Below are positions 1 to 8,794 of a stretch of 64,000 nt of DNA, piece by piece. The notes under the pieces were generated by a model, which was given only the letters and a program-made list of their open reading frames with translations, searched no databases and was not told the DNA's origin. The position numbers and the translations under genes were made by a program. Every line of letters begins with the position of its first letter. The first letter of the stretch is position 1. The stretch is from Hoylesella nanceiensis DSM 19126 = JCM 15639 (GTDB lineage Bacteria > Bacteroidota > Bacteroidia > Bacteroidales > Bacteroidaceae), in assembly GCF_000379965.1 (NCBI RefSeq), contig NZ_KB904328.1, positions 647,529 to 711,528 of the forward strand. Reading direction: 5' to 3'.

Positions 1-71
1 TTCAGTCTTTTGTGGTTATTCTTACAATTTACTATTATCGTTGTTTGTTTGAAAGAGAGGTCTGTCGAGAC

Positions 72-2282
72 TTAAATATCGTGGCGTACACGATCGTTTA
101 GCTCTGCCAGTTTACCGTTATTCCAACGGTCGGTTGTGCCAACAAGATAACCAGTGATGCGTTGAAGGCGGTCGATATGATGTCCACCGCAATGAGGACA
201 GGTCTCAAGAGTGTTGTCGGCATTCTCAAATCCACATGTCATACATCTGTTTCGGTTGTGATTCACGCTTCCATAGCCAATGTTATAGTGGTCCATCATA
301 TCCACAACATTCATAATAACTTGTGGGTTATGGGTTGCATCACCATCAATTTCCACATAGAAAATGTGTCCTGCACGGGTCAAATCGTGGTAAGGTGCTT
401 CCACTTCAGCCTTGTGTTTTGCACTGCATTTGTAGTACACTGGCACGTGATTTGAATTGGTGTAATAGTCTCTATCGGTAATACCTTCGAGCTCACCAAA
501 CTCCTTTCGGTCCTTCAAAGTAAACTTACCCGATAGTCCTTCCGCTGGAGTTGCAAGCACACTAAAGTTATGTTGGTACATTTTAGTGAAGTCGTTGGCG
601 CGGTCTCTCATGTAAGTTACGATCTTTAAGCCCAGTTCTTGCGCCTCATTATCTTCTCCATGGTGCTTACCTAACAAGGCTTTGAGGCACTCAGCCAATC
701 CAATAAAGCCGATAGAGAGCGTTCCTTGGTTGATAACCGACTCGATAGTGTCGTCTGCTTTCAGCTTATCAGCACCTAACCACAGGCTTCTCATCACCAT
801 AGGGAACTGCTTTGCGTAGGCAGTCTTTTGGAAATTGTAGCGTTCTACCAATTGTTTTGCGGTTAAATCCAATACCTTGTCCAATTTAGCAAAGAACGAA
901 TTGATGCGCTCTTCCTTGTCTTTTATCTCCATACATTCAATGGCAAGGCGCACAATATTAACGGTAGTGAAAGAGATATTACCTCTTCCTATTGAGGTTT
1001 TAGGACCGAAATAGTTCTCGAATACACGAGTTCGGCAGCCCATTGTAGCCACTTCGTGAACATAACGCTTTGGATCTTCAGCCTTCCAGTCCTCACTTTG
1101 ATTGAAAGTAGCATCTAAGTTGAGGAAATTAGGGAAGAAACGACGTGCTGTAACCTTACAAGCTAACTCGTATAAGTCGTAGTTCTTGTCTTGAGGAAGA
1201 TAGTTAACGCCACGTTTCTTTTTCCATATCTGAATAGGGAAGATAGCAGTTTCGCCGTTACCCACACCGCTATAAGTGCTTTTGAGCAATTCTCTTATAA
1301 CGCATCTACCCTCTGCAGAAGTGTCGGTTCCATAGTTGATAGACGAGAACACCACTTGGTTTCCACCACGAGAGTGTATCGTATTCATATTATGTATAAA
1401 GGCTTCCATAGCTTGATGCACACGAGCTACAGTTTTATTGATAGCGTGTTGCTTGATACGTTCTTTGCCTTTTAGACCATCGAGGGGCAGTTTTAGGTAG
1501 TCGTTAATCTCCGATTCGTATAGATCCGAGCAGTCTTCGCCCATCAAAGCCTCTAAGTTTTTCACCTCTTCAACGTAACTCATTCTTACATAAGGAGCGA
1601 GATAGAAGTCGAAAGCGGGTATAGCTTGACCGCCATGCATTTCGTTTTGCGCTGTTTCTAATGAGATACAAGCAATGACACTCGCTGTTTCTATGCGCTT
1701 TGCAGGGCGAGATGAGCCATGACCAGCACTGAAACCGTGTTCCAAAATGTTATCTAATGGATGTTGGCAGCAGGTGAGTGACTTAGTGGGATAATAGTCT
1801 TTATCGTGAATATGAATGTAGTTATGCGCCACAGCATCACGCACATCTTCGCTTAAAAGATAGTCGTCGACGAATGGTTTGGTTGTTTCGCTCGAGAACT
1901 TCATCATCATTCCAGCAGGAGTGTCAGCGTTCATATTAGCGTTTTCACGTGTAATATCATTCGATTTCACGTTGATTATTTCGAGGAAGATATCCCTTGT
2001 CTTTGCTTTTCGGGCAACATTACGAAGGTTTCTATACGAGATATATGCTCGAGCCACGTCCTTTCTGCGGCTCTTCATCAATTCGTTTTCAACCTTGTTT
2101 TGGATTTCTTCAACAGTCATTTGCGAGTGACCGCTCATCGAAATGCGGTCGGTTATCTGTTGAATAAGATTGCTATCCTCACCATTATTGGTGTGTAACA
2201 TAGCCTTTCTGATAGCTCCACTGATCTTTTGTTCATTAAAGCCCACGATGCGGCCATCTCTTTTTACTACTGTCTGTATCAT
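72..2282 (-). CDS. nrdD: Anaerobic ribonucleoside-triphosphate reductase (class III)
   Basis: Makes deoxyribonucleotides from ribonucleoside triphosphates without oxygen, using a glycyl radical. The 736-residue product has an N-terminal ATP-cone (residues ~1-95, VKRDGRIVGFNEQKI). A long barrel domain follows, including SLTCCQHPL. The C-terminus has a zinc-binding pair of Cys motifs (RCMTCGF and ETCPHCGG) and then the glycyl radical loop ITGYLVGT, with the radical Gly at about 711. Length and domain order match full-length class III enzymes. The activase gene nrdG usually lies downstream, which here is beyond the left edge, so it cannot be confirmed. The gene diverges from the Ca2+ ATPase. A TATCTTTG -7 element lies about 70 nt upstream. 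Identification is firm. Confidence 0.97.
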   Translation of the reverse strand: MIQTVVKRDGRIVGFNEQKISGAIRKAMLHTNNGEDSNLIQQITDRISMSGHSQMTVEEIQNKVENELMKSRRKDVARAYISYRNLRNVARKAKTRDIFLEIINVKSNDITRENANMNADTPAGMMMKFSSETTKPFVDDYLLSEDVRDAVAHNYIHIHDKDYYPTKSLTCCQHPLDNILEHGFSAGHGSSRPAKRIETASVIACISLETAQNEMHGGQAIPAFDFYLAPYVRMSYVEEVKNLEALMGEDCSDLYESEINDYLKLPLDGLKGKERIKQHAINKTVARVHQAMEAFIHNMNTIHSRGGNQVVFSSINYGTDTSAEGRCVIRELLKSTYSGVGNGETAIFPIQIWKKKRGVNYLPQDKNYDLYELACKVTARRFFPNFLNLDATFNQSEDWKAEDPKRYVHEVATMGCRTRVFENYFGPKTSIGRGNISFTTVNIVRLAIECMEIKDKEERINSFFAKLDKVLDLTAKQLVERYNFQKTAYAKQFPMVMRSLWLGADKLKADDTIESVINQGTLSIGFIGLAECLKALLGKHHGEDNEAQELGLKIVTYMRDRANDFTKMYQHNFSVLATPAEGLSGKFTLKDRKEFGELEGITDRDYYTNSNHVPVYYKCSAKHKAEVEAPYHDLTRAGHIFYVEIDGDATHNPQVIMNVVDMMDHYNIGYGSVNHNRNRCMTCGFENADNTLETCPHCGGHHIDRLQRITGYLVGTTDRWNNGKLAELNDRVRHDI

Positions 2283-2349
2283 TTTTGGGAAATATTAAAG
2301 TTTGGTTTTGTATCTAAAGTTGATTTTCTTTCTACTTAAATTGGTGCAG

Positions 2350-2357
2350 CAAAGATA
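2350..2357 (-). promoter_or_regulatory. Probable nrdD promoter, -7 element
   Basis: On the minus strand this reads TATCTTTG, matching the Bacteroidetes -7 consensus TAnnTTTG. It would start transcription near 2344 and leave a leader of about 60 nt. No clear TTTG -33 element is present about 20 nt further upstream, so strength is uncertain. Confidence 0.5.
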
Positions 2358-2683
2358 ATGAAAGTTCTTATATAATTTCACTTTTGGATAACTTTTAAAT
2401 AGTTAATATATGTCAATTATATGATAATCAATATCTTATAAAATAAAAATGGAAAACTTTTTAAATTCTTGTTTTATTGATATTTTTCAAAAAGAAAATA
2501 ATTATTATATGGTGTAAAGGCGATTTTTAGGGGCTAAAAGAGCGAAAAACAGATTTGAGTTTTCTTTCAACTGAAACGCCTAAAGACTTGTTTAAGGGGG
2601 TATTATGAACCTTGATTCAAAGCAAAAAACAAGTTGTTGAGTTGCAATGGCATTCCTTCTGTTCGATAATTTGTGTGTGAAGG

Positions 2684-2715
2684 TTTGCACATGCTTTCCT
2701 TTTTTCTTAAATTTG
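2684..2715 (+). promoter_or_regulatory. Promoter of the Ca2+ ATPase operon
   Basis: TTTG at 2684-2687, a 20-nt gap, then TAAATTTG at 2708-2715. This is a full match to the Bacteroidetes -33/-7 arrangement. Predicted start near 2721, giving a leader of about 160 nt that would contain the palindrome and the 22-bp array. Confidence 0.65.
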
Positions 2716-2744
2716 TAAGCTCAAACAAGCGAACAAAATAAGAG

Positions 2745-2760
2745 TTGAGTTATAACTCAA
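2745..2760. promoter_or_regulatory. 16-bp perfect palindrome, operator-like
   Basis: TTGAGTTATAACTCAA is a perfect palindrome about 25 nt downstream of the predicted transcription start of the ATPase operon, a position suited to a repressor dimer. An incomplete extra half-site (ATAACTC) follows at once. No regulator is known; the role is inferred from symmetry and position. Confidence 0.4.
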
Positions 2761-2774
2761 AAATAACTCCATTT

Positions 2775-2862
2775 TAAAAGCATTGATATTAGCAGGTAAA
2801 AGCATTGTTATTGCAGGCTAATTGTAATGCTTTTAGCATGCAAAAGGATAGTAATTAAAATC
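2775..2862. repeat. 22-bp phased repeat array A (4 units)
   Basis: Four consecutive 22-bp units start at 2775, 2797, 2819 and 2841. The first two contain AAAAGCATTG, the third TAATGCTTTT, the fourth is the most degenerate (AAAAGGATAG). The array ends 18 bp before the ATPase start codon, so it should lie inside the mRNA leader. Confidence 0.8.
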
Positions 2863-2880
2863 TTAAAATTAGACAATTAG

Positions 2881-5526
2881 ATGTCACGGGATAAAGTGTT
2901 AGGAGGTTTAACACCTCAAGAAGTAAGTGAAAGTAGGGCGAAACATGGTGAAAACGTACTTACTCCACCTCAGAAAGTGTCCATTTTTAAGCTTTATCTT
3001 GAAAAGTTTCAAGACCCCATTATACAAGTTTTACTCATCGCAGCCGTTGTTTCTTTACTGCTTGCATTCGTAGAAAACAACTTTATTGAAACCATTGGAA
3101 TCTTCATTGCCATCTTTCTTGCCACCGCAATAGGCTTCTATTTCGAATTAGATGCAGCCAAAAAGTTCGAGGTTCTCAATACACTTGAAGAAGAACAGAT
3201 GGTGAAAGTGCGTCGCAATGGAGTGGTAGAAGAAGTGATGCGCAAAGATATTGTAGTGGGAGATGTGATATTAATCGAGACAGGAGATGAGATACCAGCC
3301 GACGCTTGTTTAGTAGAAGCGATAGATTTACAGGTGAACGAGTCGTCACTTACAGGCGAACCCATTACCACTAAGCATGTAGAAATAACCTCATCTAAAG
3401 GCACAGAGGCTTACCCCCCTAACGTATTGCTTCGCTCAAGCATGGTAATGAGTGGTCGAGGAACGGCAGTTGTTACCGCAGTTGGCGACGAAACAGAGAT
3501 CGGAAAGGTGTCGCATAAGTCTACAGAACTCACTTTTACGAAGACACCGCTAAGCATTCAGCTCTCAATGTTAGCCAAGATGATTAGTAAGATTGGCGTA
3601 ACAGTGGCAGTATTGGCCTTTGTTGTCTTTCTTGTTCACGACATTTTGGTGAACCCAATATGGCAAACTAATCACTATTTAGATATGTTTGAGGTGGTTC
3701 TTCACTACTTTATGTTCAGCGTAACCATTATTGTTATGGCTGTTCCAGAAGGACTTCCAATGGCGGTTACATTGTCGTTGGCTCTCAATATGCGCCGAAT
3801 GCTCAAGAGTAACAATCTTGTTAGAAAGCTACATGCATCTGAAACGATGGGAGCAGTTACGGTTATCTGTACCGATAAAACAGGAACACTTACCCAAAAC
3901 AAGATGCAAGTGAATGATTTTGCACGAAGTTGCGAAGACGATGAGCTGCTTTTTGAGGCGATATCTGCCAATACTACTGCCGAATTATCATTGTCTCCAA
4001 ACGATGAAGACAATGCAACTACCACTATTCCAGAGGGTATTGGCAATCCAACCGAAGTGGCATTGCTGCTTTGGTGCTATAAAAATGGCAAGAATTATAA
4101 TAGTTATCGGAGCGAAACAAAAATACTTCATCAACTTCCTTTCTCAACAGAAAGAAAGTACATGGCCACCATTTCGCTCTATAATGGCGTGCCTTATCTC
4201 TTTATAAAGGGTGCTCCAGAAGTGGTATTGTCGTTCTGTAATATCACAGAAGACAAGAAAGCAGAAACCGAAAGCACTCTTCGTGGCTATCAAGATAAGG
4301 CTATGCGTACCCTTGCTTTGGCTTATAAGCAACTCGATAGCGATGTGGTTGAAAGCATAAAAGACAACTCTTTGAGCGCAGAACTATTGCAAGACTTCTG
4401 CTTACAGGCTGTTTTTGCCATCTCAGACCCTATCAGAGACGACGTTCCTAACGCCGTTTCAGAATGCCAAAGAGCTGGTATTAACGTTAAAATGGTTACT
4501 GGTGACACTTCGGCAACAGCCATTGAGATTGCTAAACAGATTGGTATTTGGAACGAAGAGGGCGTTTCTGAGAGCGAAAAGGAACGTTGGCACATCACAG
4601 GAACGCAGTTTGCAGACCTCGATGACAATGAGGCTTACGAGCGAGTAGCATCTTTAAAGGTGATGTCTCGTGCACGTCCAACAGACAAACAACGCTTAGT
4701 TGAATTGCTACAAGCCCGCAATGAGGTGGTAGCAGTTACGGGAGATGGAACCAATGACGCTCCTGCTTTGAACCATGCACATGTTGGTTTGTCGTTAGGC
4801 TCAGGCACTTCGGTAGCCAAAGAGGCAAGTGCTATGACCTTATTAGACGACTCTTTCAGCTCAATTACATTGGCTGTGATGTGGGGAAGGTCGCTTTATC
4901 GCAACATTCAACGCTTTCTTTATTTCCAATTGATTGTGAATCTCACCGCATTGTTATTGGTTGTGGGAGGCGCATTCATCGGAACTAACATGCCATTAAC
5001 CGTTACTCAAATCCTTTGGGTGAACCTTATCATGGATACATTCGCTGCTATGGCATTGGCATCTCTGCCTCCTTCTAAAGATGTTTTGAAGGAAATGCCT
5101 CGCAAACAAAGCGACTTCATCATCTCAAATAAGATGTTTAGGGGAATACTTACACACGGAATATTCTTCTTTATCGTGCTTTTCTCGATGTTATATTATT
5201 ATGGAAACGAGGTAAGTAACGGCATAACAACTCATCATCTCACCATATTCTTCACCACTTTCGTGATGATTCAACTGTGGAACCTATTCAATGCGAAGAC
5301 ATTTGGATGCAAAGACTCTGCCTTTAGTCATCTAAAACAGAGTAAAGGACTGCTCTTTGTGTTCCTAATTGTGTTGATAGGGCAGTGGCTTATCGTGTCG
5401 TTTGGTGGTAAGATGTTTAGAACTGAACCCCTATCTCTCACCGAATGGGGCGTAATTATTGCGCTTACTTCGCTTGTTTTGTGGGTAGAAGAATTGAAAA
5501 GACTATGGACTCGCAGAACAAAGTAA
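2881..5526 (+). CDS. Calcium-translocating P-type ATPase (P2 type)
   Basis: An 881-residue membrane pump of the P2 (SERCA/PMCA-like) cation ATPase family, expected to export Ca2+ across the inner membrane using ATP. Motifs in order: N-terminal cation-ATPase domain, SLTGEP actuator loop, VPEGLPMAV in transmembrane helix 4, phosphorylation site DKTGTLTQNK (Asp332), KMVTGDT, and the hinge GDGTNDAPALN. A C-terminal block of hydrophobic helices follows (IVNLTALLLVV, TQILWVNLIMDTFAA). Length is normal. It is first in a tight cluster: the HAD gene start lies inside its last codons. Ca2+ is the most likely substrate, but other divalent cations cannot be excluded from motifs alone. Confidence 0.92.
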   Translation: MSRDKVLGGLTPQEVSESRAKHGENVLTPPQKVSIFKLYLEKFQDPIIQVLLIAAVVSLLLAFVENNFIETIGIFIAIFLATAIGFYFELDAAKKFEVLNTLEEEQMVKVRRNGVVEEVMRKDIVVGDVILIETGDEIPADACLVEAIDLQVNESSLTGEPITTKHVEITSSKGTEAYPPNVLLRSSMVMSGRGTAVVTAVGDETEIGKVSHKSTELTFTKTPLSIQLSMLAKMISKIGVTVAVLAFVVFLVHDILVNPIWQTNHYLDMFEVVLHYFMFSVTIIVMAVPEGLPMAVTLSLALNMRRMLKSNNLVRKLHASETMGAVTVICTDKTGTLTQNKMQVNDFARSCEDDELLFEAISANTTAELSLSPNDEDNATTTIPEGIGNPTEVALLLWCYKNGKNYNSYRSETKILHQLPFSTERKYMATISLYNGVPYLFIKGAPEVVLSFCNITEDKKAETESTLRGYQDKAMRTLALAYKQLDSDVVESIKDNSLSAELLQDFCLQAVFAISDPIRDDVPNAVSECQRAGINVKMVTGDTSATAIEIAKQIGIWNEEGVSESEKERWHITGTQFADLDDNEAYERVASLKVMSRARPTDKQRLVELLQARNEVVAVTGDGTNDAPALNHAHVGLSLGSGTSVAKEASAMTLLDDSFSSITLAVMWGRSLYRNIQRFLYFQLIVNLTALLLVVGGAFIGTNMPLTVTQILWVNLIMDTFAAMALASLPPSKDVLKEMPRKQSDFIISNKMFRGILTHGIFFFIVLFSMLYYYGNEVSNGITTHHLTIFFTTFVMIQLWNLFNAKTFGCKDSAFSHLKQSKGLLFVFLIVLIGQWLIVSFGGKMFRTEPLSLTEWGVIIALTSLVLWVEELKRLWTRRTK

Positions 5527-6128
5527 AAAACATTATATTCGACTTAGGTTGTATCTTGGTTGAACTTCACCCACAACGTTGCATCGATTCCTTTCGTTCT
5601 TTGGGCGCAGAAGCCGTTGCAAAGTATATAGAAACACATCAAACACGAGATTTGTTCTATCATATTGAGGTGGGAAAGATCACCAATGCGGCCTTTTGTG
5701 AGGCAGTTCGAGAGCTAACCGAATTGCCCTTGAAAGACGAAGAGATTGAAAGTGCGTGGAATTCGCTTATTGGAACCATTCCAGAACATAAGCTACAAGC
5801 CATTAAAGAGCTTGCTAAAACGCACCAATTGTTTATTCTTAGTAACACCAACGCAATGCATTGGGCGTGTTGCGAGCCTTTGTTTACAACCGAAAAGGGA
5901 GAAAACGTGTTGCAACTCTTTCAAGATATCTTCCTATCTAACAAGCTTCAGCTCATCAAACCCAGTGCAGAGATCTTTCAAGAGGTGGTGAAACGGACGG
6001 GAATAAAGCCCGAAGAGACTTTATTTATCGACGATCTTCAACCCAATTGCGATGCTGCTTGCCAACTTGGTTTTAACGTATTGCACGACCCAAAGGGTAC
6101 TATTTGGCCCCAAAAGCTATTGAAATAG
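5505..6128 (+). CDS. HAD-superfamily phosphatase, YihX-like
   Basis: A 207-residue haloacid-dehalogenase-type hydrolase of subfamily IA. Motif I is IIFDLGCILVEL, keeping the nucleophile Asp but with Gly at the usual second Asp, as in YihX-like sugar-phosphate phosphatases. Motif II is FILSNTN, motif III the Lys in IKPSAEIF, motif IV FIDDLQPNC. I chose the ATG at 5505 because MDSQNKVKNIIFDLG gives the usual short N-terminus; a longer reading from 5445 adds 20 residues that merely overlap the ATPase. The 22-bp overlap with the ATPase suggests translational coupling. The substrate is unknown; a sugar phosphate is a reasonable guess. Confidence 0.85.
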   Translation: MDSQNKVKNIIFDLGCILVELHPQRCIDSFRSLGAEAVAKYIETHQTRDLFYHIEVGKITNAAFCEAVRELTELPLKDEEIESAWNSLIGTIPEHKLQAIKELAKTHQLFILSNTNAMHWACCEPLFTTEKGENVLQLFQDIFLSNKLQLIKPSAEIFQEVVKRTGIKPEETLFIDDLQPNCDAACQLGFNVLHDPKGTIWPQKLLK

Positions 6129-6132
6129 AAAC

Positions 6133-7071
6133 ATGACAACGCTATATCTCACCCCAGAAACAAAGCAGTTGCAACCCAGTGTGGCAACTATTGGCTTTTT
6201 CGATGGGGTACATTTAGGGCATCAACACGTGCTAAAGCAGGTGGTTGAGCATGCTCATAGAAGGCAATGGACATCTATTGCTATCACATTCGATGTGCAT
6301 CCACGAGTCGTTGTGCAACCAAATTTCACGCCAGAGCTCATCACTCCGCTCGAAGAAAAGCTGCACTTGCTTTCTCATACGGGTATAGATGTCACCGCAG
6401 TGCTGCCCTTCTCTGCAGAAATGGCACAGCTTTCGGCATTTCGTTTCATGCAAACCATCTTAAAAGAGCAGTTAAACGTACAGCAACTCATCATTGGTTA
6501 CGACAATCGTTTTGGCAAACAAAGCGGTGAAACCTTTGAAGATTATGTGCGATTTGGGGCAGAATTGGGCATAGAAGTGTTGCTTTCCACTCCATTCGAC
6601 ACGCCACAAGGACGTGCTTCGTCGTCAACTATACGCAAGATGTTGCACAATGGCGAGGTAGATGTGGTGCAACAGCTCCTCAGTCGCCCTTATTCTTTCT
6701 TAGGAAAGGTGGTTCATGGCTATCAAGAAGGTCGCAAATTAGGCTTTCCAACCGCCAATATCGAACCCAAATATAGCACGACAATTCTACCAAAAGAAGG
6801 CGTTTATGCCGTTCAAATAGAGCTTTCTGCTACCCACAAACGCTATAATGGCATGCTCAATATAGGCAATCGACCCACCTATGGCACCTTTAAACAAACC
6901 ATAGAGGTGCACATCTTCGACTTTAATGAAGAGATATACGATAGCGAAGTGCGTGTGTTCTTTATCGAAAGAGTGCGTGATGAGGTGAAATTTTCATCAG
7001 TAGAGCAGCTCAAAGAACAGCTTATTGCAGATAAAAAGAGGGTAGAACAAATTCTTAACTCGCTGAAATAA
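6133..7071 (+). CDS. ribF: Bifunctional riboflavin kinase / FAD synthetase
   Basis: Converts riboflavin to FMN and FMN to FAD. The 312-residue protein has an N-terminal nucleotidyltransferase domain (TIGFFDGVHLGHQ near residue 20, GYDNRFGK, SSSTIRKML). The C-terminal riboflavin kinase domain contains GKVVHGYQEGRKLGFPTANIE, then GVYAV and the NIGNRPT loop. Order and length match RibF. It starts 4 nt after the HAD gene, so the two are surely co-transcribed. The HAD protein might act on a flavin-pathway phosphate, but that is guilt by association only. Confidence 0.96.
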   Translation: MTTLYLTPETKQLQPSVATIGFFDGVHLGHQHVLKQVVEHAHRRQWTSIAITFDVHPRVVVQPNFTPELITPLEEKLHLLSHTGIDVTAVLPFSAEMAQLSAFRFMQTILKEQLNVQQLIIGYDNRFGKQSGETFEDYVRFGAELGIEVLLSTPFDTPQGRASSSTIRKMLHNGEVDVVQQLLSRPYSFLGKVVHGYQEGRKLGFPTANIEPKYSTTILPKEGVYAVQIELSATHKRYNGMLNIGNRPTYGTFKQTIEVHIFDFNEEIYDSEVRVFFIERVRDEVKFSSVEQLKEQLIADKKRVEQILNSLK

Positions 7072-7096
7072 TTATTCAATACAAATTCTATACACT

Positions 7097-7921
7097 ATGG
7101 ATCCTACATTAAAAATCTGTTTAAAAGCCGTTGGTTTCCTTATTTTAGTAGCCATTATTCAAGCCATTTCGCTCTATATTGTGGGCGCAGTTTATGCTGT
7201 TTCTTCCGATACTCCATTCGAAGAAGTGATGCATGTGATATCAACTCAGGGCTGGGAGTTAGCCAATGAGGTGATTATTCCATCGACCATATTAGGACAT
7301 ATCATAACCATTGTTTGCTTTTTGTTGGCAAAATGGACACCCATATCAACTCATTATATCTCAAAAAAGCCCTATCAGCTTTTAGGTCTCATTGTTCTTT
7401 TCTCGCTATTCATCGTTCTTCCCTTGGCAGGAATATACGAATGGACAGGCTTAGAGCTGTCGAAAGACATTCAAAAGCTTTTTAATGCAATCATGCAAAA
7501 GCCCTTTGGTATTGTAGCTGTGGCGATATTGGCACCCATTGTGGAAGAAATTGTGTTTAGAGGAGCTATTTTAAGACTCTTGTTAGAGTGTTTCTCGGGC
7601 AAGAAAGCATGGATTGCCATTGTTATTTCGGCAGTTGCATTTGGTCTGTTCCATGGCAATTTGGCGCAAGCAGTTAACGCTTCGTTCCTTGGTTTGATAC
7701 TTGGTTGGCTCTATTATCGCACCAAAAGCATCGTTCCATCTATGGTTTTGCACCTGGTGAACAACATTTCTGCAGTGGTAATGACGCTTGCTTTCTCTTC
7801 AGATCCAGATATAAAGGTGATTGAAATGTTTGGAAACAACCTTCCACTTGCTGTTGGTTGCCTCACAGTGTCGGCTCTTTTAGCAATTGGAACCTTCCTT
7901 CTTATTCGTAAAAAAATATAG
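7097..7921 (+). CDS. CPBP-family intramembrane metalloprotease-like protein
   Basis: A 274-residue polytopic membrane protein of the CPBP (CAAX protease and bacteriocin-processing, Abi) family. The hallmark EExxxR motif is present as VEEIVFRGAIL (Glu150-Glu151, Arg155), followed by FGLFHGN and the third conserved segment VLHLVNN. Roughly seven or eight hydrophobic helices are visible. It begins 25 nt after ribF and is probably last in the ATPase-HAD-ribF cluster. Family members cleave prenylated or other membrane substrates or confer bacteriocin immunity; the substrate here is unknown. No convincing intrinsic terminator follows. Confidence 0.88.
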   Translation: MDPTLKICLKAVGFLILVAIIQAISLYIVGAVYAVSSDTPFEEVMHVISTQGWELANEVIIPSTILGHIITIVCFLLAKWTPISTHYISKKPYQLLGLIVLFSLFIVLPLAGIYEWTGLELSKDIQKLFNAIMQKPFGIVAVAILAPIVEEIVFRGAILRLLLECFSGKKAWIAIVISAVAFGLFHGNLAQAVNASFLGLILGWLYYRTKSIVPSMVLHLVNNISAVVMTLAFSSDPDIKVIEMFGNNLPLAVGCLTVSALLAIGTFLLIRKKI

Positions 7922-8121
7922 AATACCGATCCGTTTAGCGTCTTTGCGTGTTGTGAAGTGAGTGCAGAATATCTTGAAAGGTAATGCACTTTATTCTAAA
8001 AGAAGATGCAACTCGTTTTAAATGACTTATATATAAATAGGTGAGGAGCGTGCCAATCGTTTTCTTTTTAACAAATATTAGATAGAGAAACGATGTGCAT
8101 TGCGCACCATTCTAAGTTAAG

Positions 8122-8211
8122 AAAAGGAGTGTTTTTAGTATTTTTGCCCATCTTAAGGCTCTCGTTTGTGCCCTTGATGATGTGCAGATGTCCACTAAAA
8201 ACATTCCTTTT
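8122..8211. repeat. Long imperfect hairpin / inverted repeat
   Basis: The left arm AAAAGGAGTGTTTTTAGT (8122-8139) pairs with ACTAAAAACATTCCTTTT (8194-8211) over 18 bp with one G-T wobble. The 54-nt loop has an inner stem (CATC..AAGG with CCTTGATG). It could be a folded small RNA, a 3'-end structure, or a tiny inverted-repeat element. No target duplication is evident. Confidence 0.6.
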
Positions 8212-8263
8212 ATTTTCTATTTCAGTAAAAGATCACTCAAAAGCAGTCTTCCTTTGAGTCTAA

Positions 8264-8289
8264 TTTTGCCCCTTTTTATCGATAAAAGG
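8264..8289. repeat. Second dispersed intergenic motif, copy 1
   Basis: TTTTGCCCC followed by TTTTTATCGATAAAAGG. The part CCTTTT-ATCGAT-AAAAGG is nearly palindromic. Related sequences occur near 39328, 59691 and (inverted) 59977. Confidence 0.45.
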
Positions 8290-8326
8290 TGGCTTTTCTT
8301 CCTTTTTACATATCACTAAAACACCC

Positions 8327-8414
8327 TAAAAGCATCGTTTTCATCGAGCAAACACATTGCTTTCGTGTTGCAATAGCATTGCTTTTGCGTTGTCAACTCA
8401 CTGCTTTTAGCTCA
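8327..8414. repeat. 22-bp phased repeat array B (4 units)
   Basis: Units start at 8327, 8349, 8371 and 8393. Cores: AAAAGCATCGTTTTC, AAACACATTGCTTTC, AATAGCATTGCTTTT and CAACTCACTGCTTTT. The third unit carries the 17-mer GCAATAGCATTGCTTTT shared with arrays C, D, E and G. Confidence 0.85.
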
Positions 8415-8794
8415 TTCTTTGCGTATTTTCATCTCTTTTGCATCATCTTTTAAAAGAATGGTTCAATGAAATAAAAAAGTGTGCGCTGTGTTTTTGTTAT
8501 TGGAAAGCAAGGAGTGAGCGACCCCAAAGAAAGGGAAATAGGGGCAAGATACAAGGATGGTAAATTTAAATTAATTAACAAATAAAGCATAAAAAGTCGA
8601 ATTTTTATTAAGTAGTTTATAAAAAAATATTGTTTAAAGGATAAGAGCTACTACTTTATTAGTAAAGAACAACCAACCTAAAGCAGTCTCCACTAGCCGT
8701 TGAAAATGCCCTATAACAGAGCAAAATACAAGAAATAAAAGCGTCTAGAACTACAACTACCTTACAAAAAGAAAAGAAATAACTAAAAACAACG

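Larger units (their letters stand above)
2283..2880. other. Divergent intergenic region nrdD / Ca2+ ATPase
   Basis: This 598-bp gap holds the nrdD promoter (2350-2357), a very AT-rich stretch (about 2360-2515) with no recognised content, a small stem TTTTAG-GGG-CTAAAA near 2525-2540, the ATPase promoter (2684-2715), a 16-bp palindrome (2745-2760) and a 22-bp repeat array (2775-2862). No credible gene was seen. Confidence 0.6.
7922..8794. other. 873-bp intergenic region before the first SusC gene
   Basis: No gene seen. Contents in order: AT-rich stretch; long imperfect hairpin 8122-8211; second dispersed motif 8264-8289; 22-bp array 8327-8414; AT-rich stretch to 8794. A possible weak promoter (TTG near 8630, TACTTTAT at 8652-8659) could serve the SusC gene, but it deviates from consensus. 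Confidence 0.5.

Noticed and set aside
5505-6128. Possible loss of activity in the HAD protein because motif I reads DLG instead of DxD
   Set aside because: YihX-like subfamily members carry the same D-x-G form, so this is a family trait and not decay.
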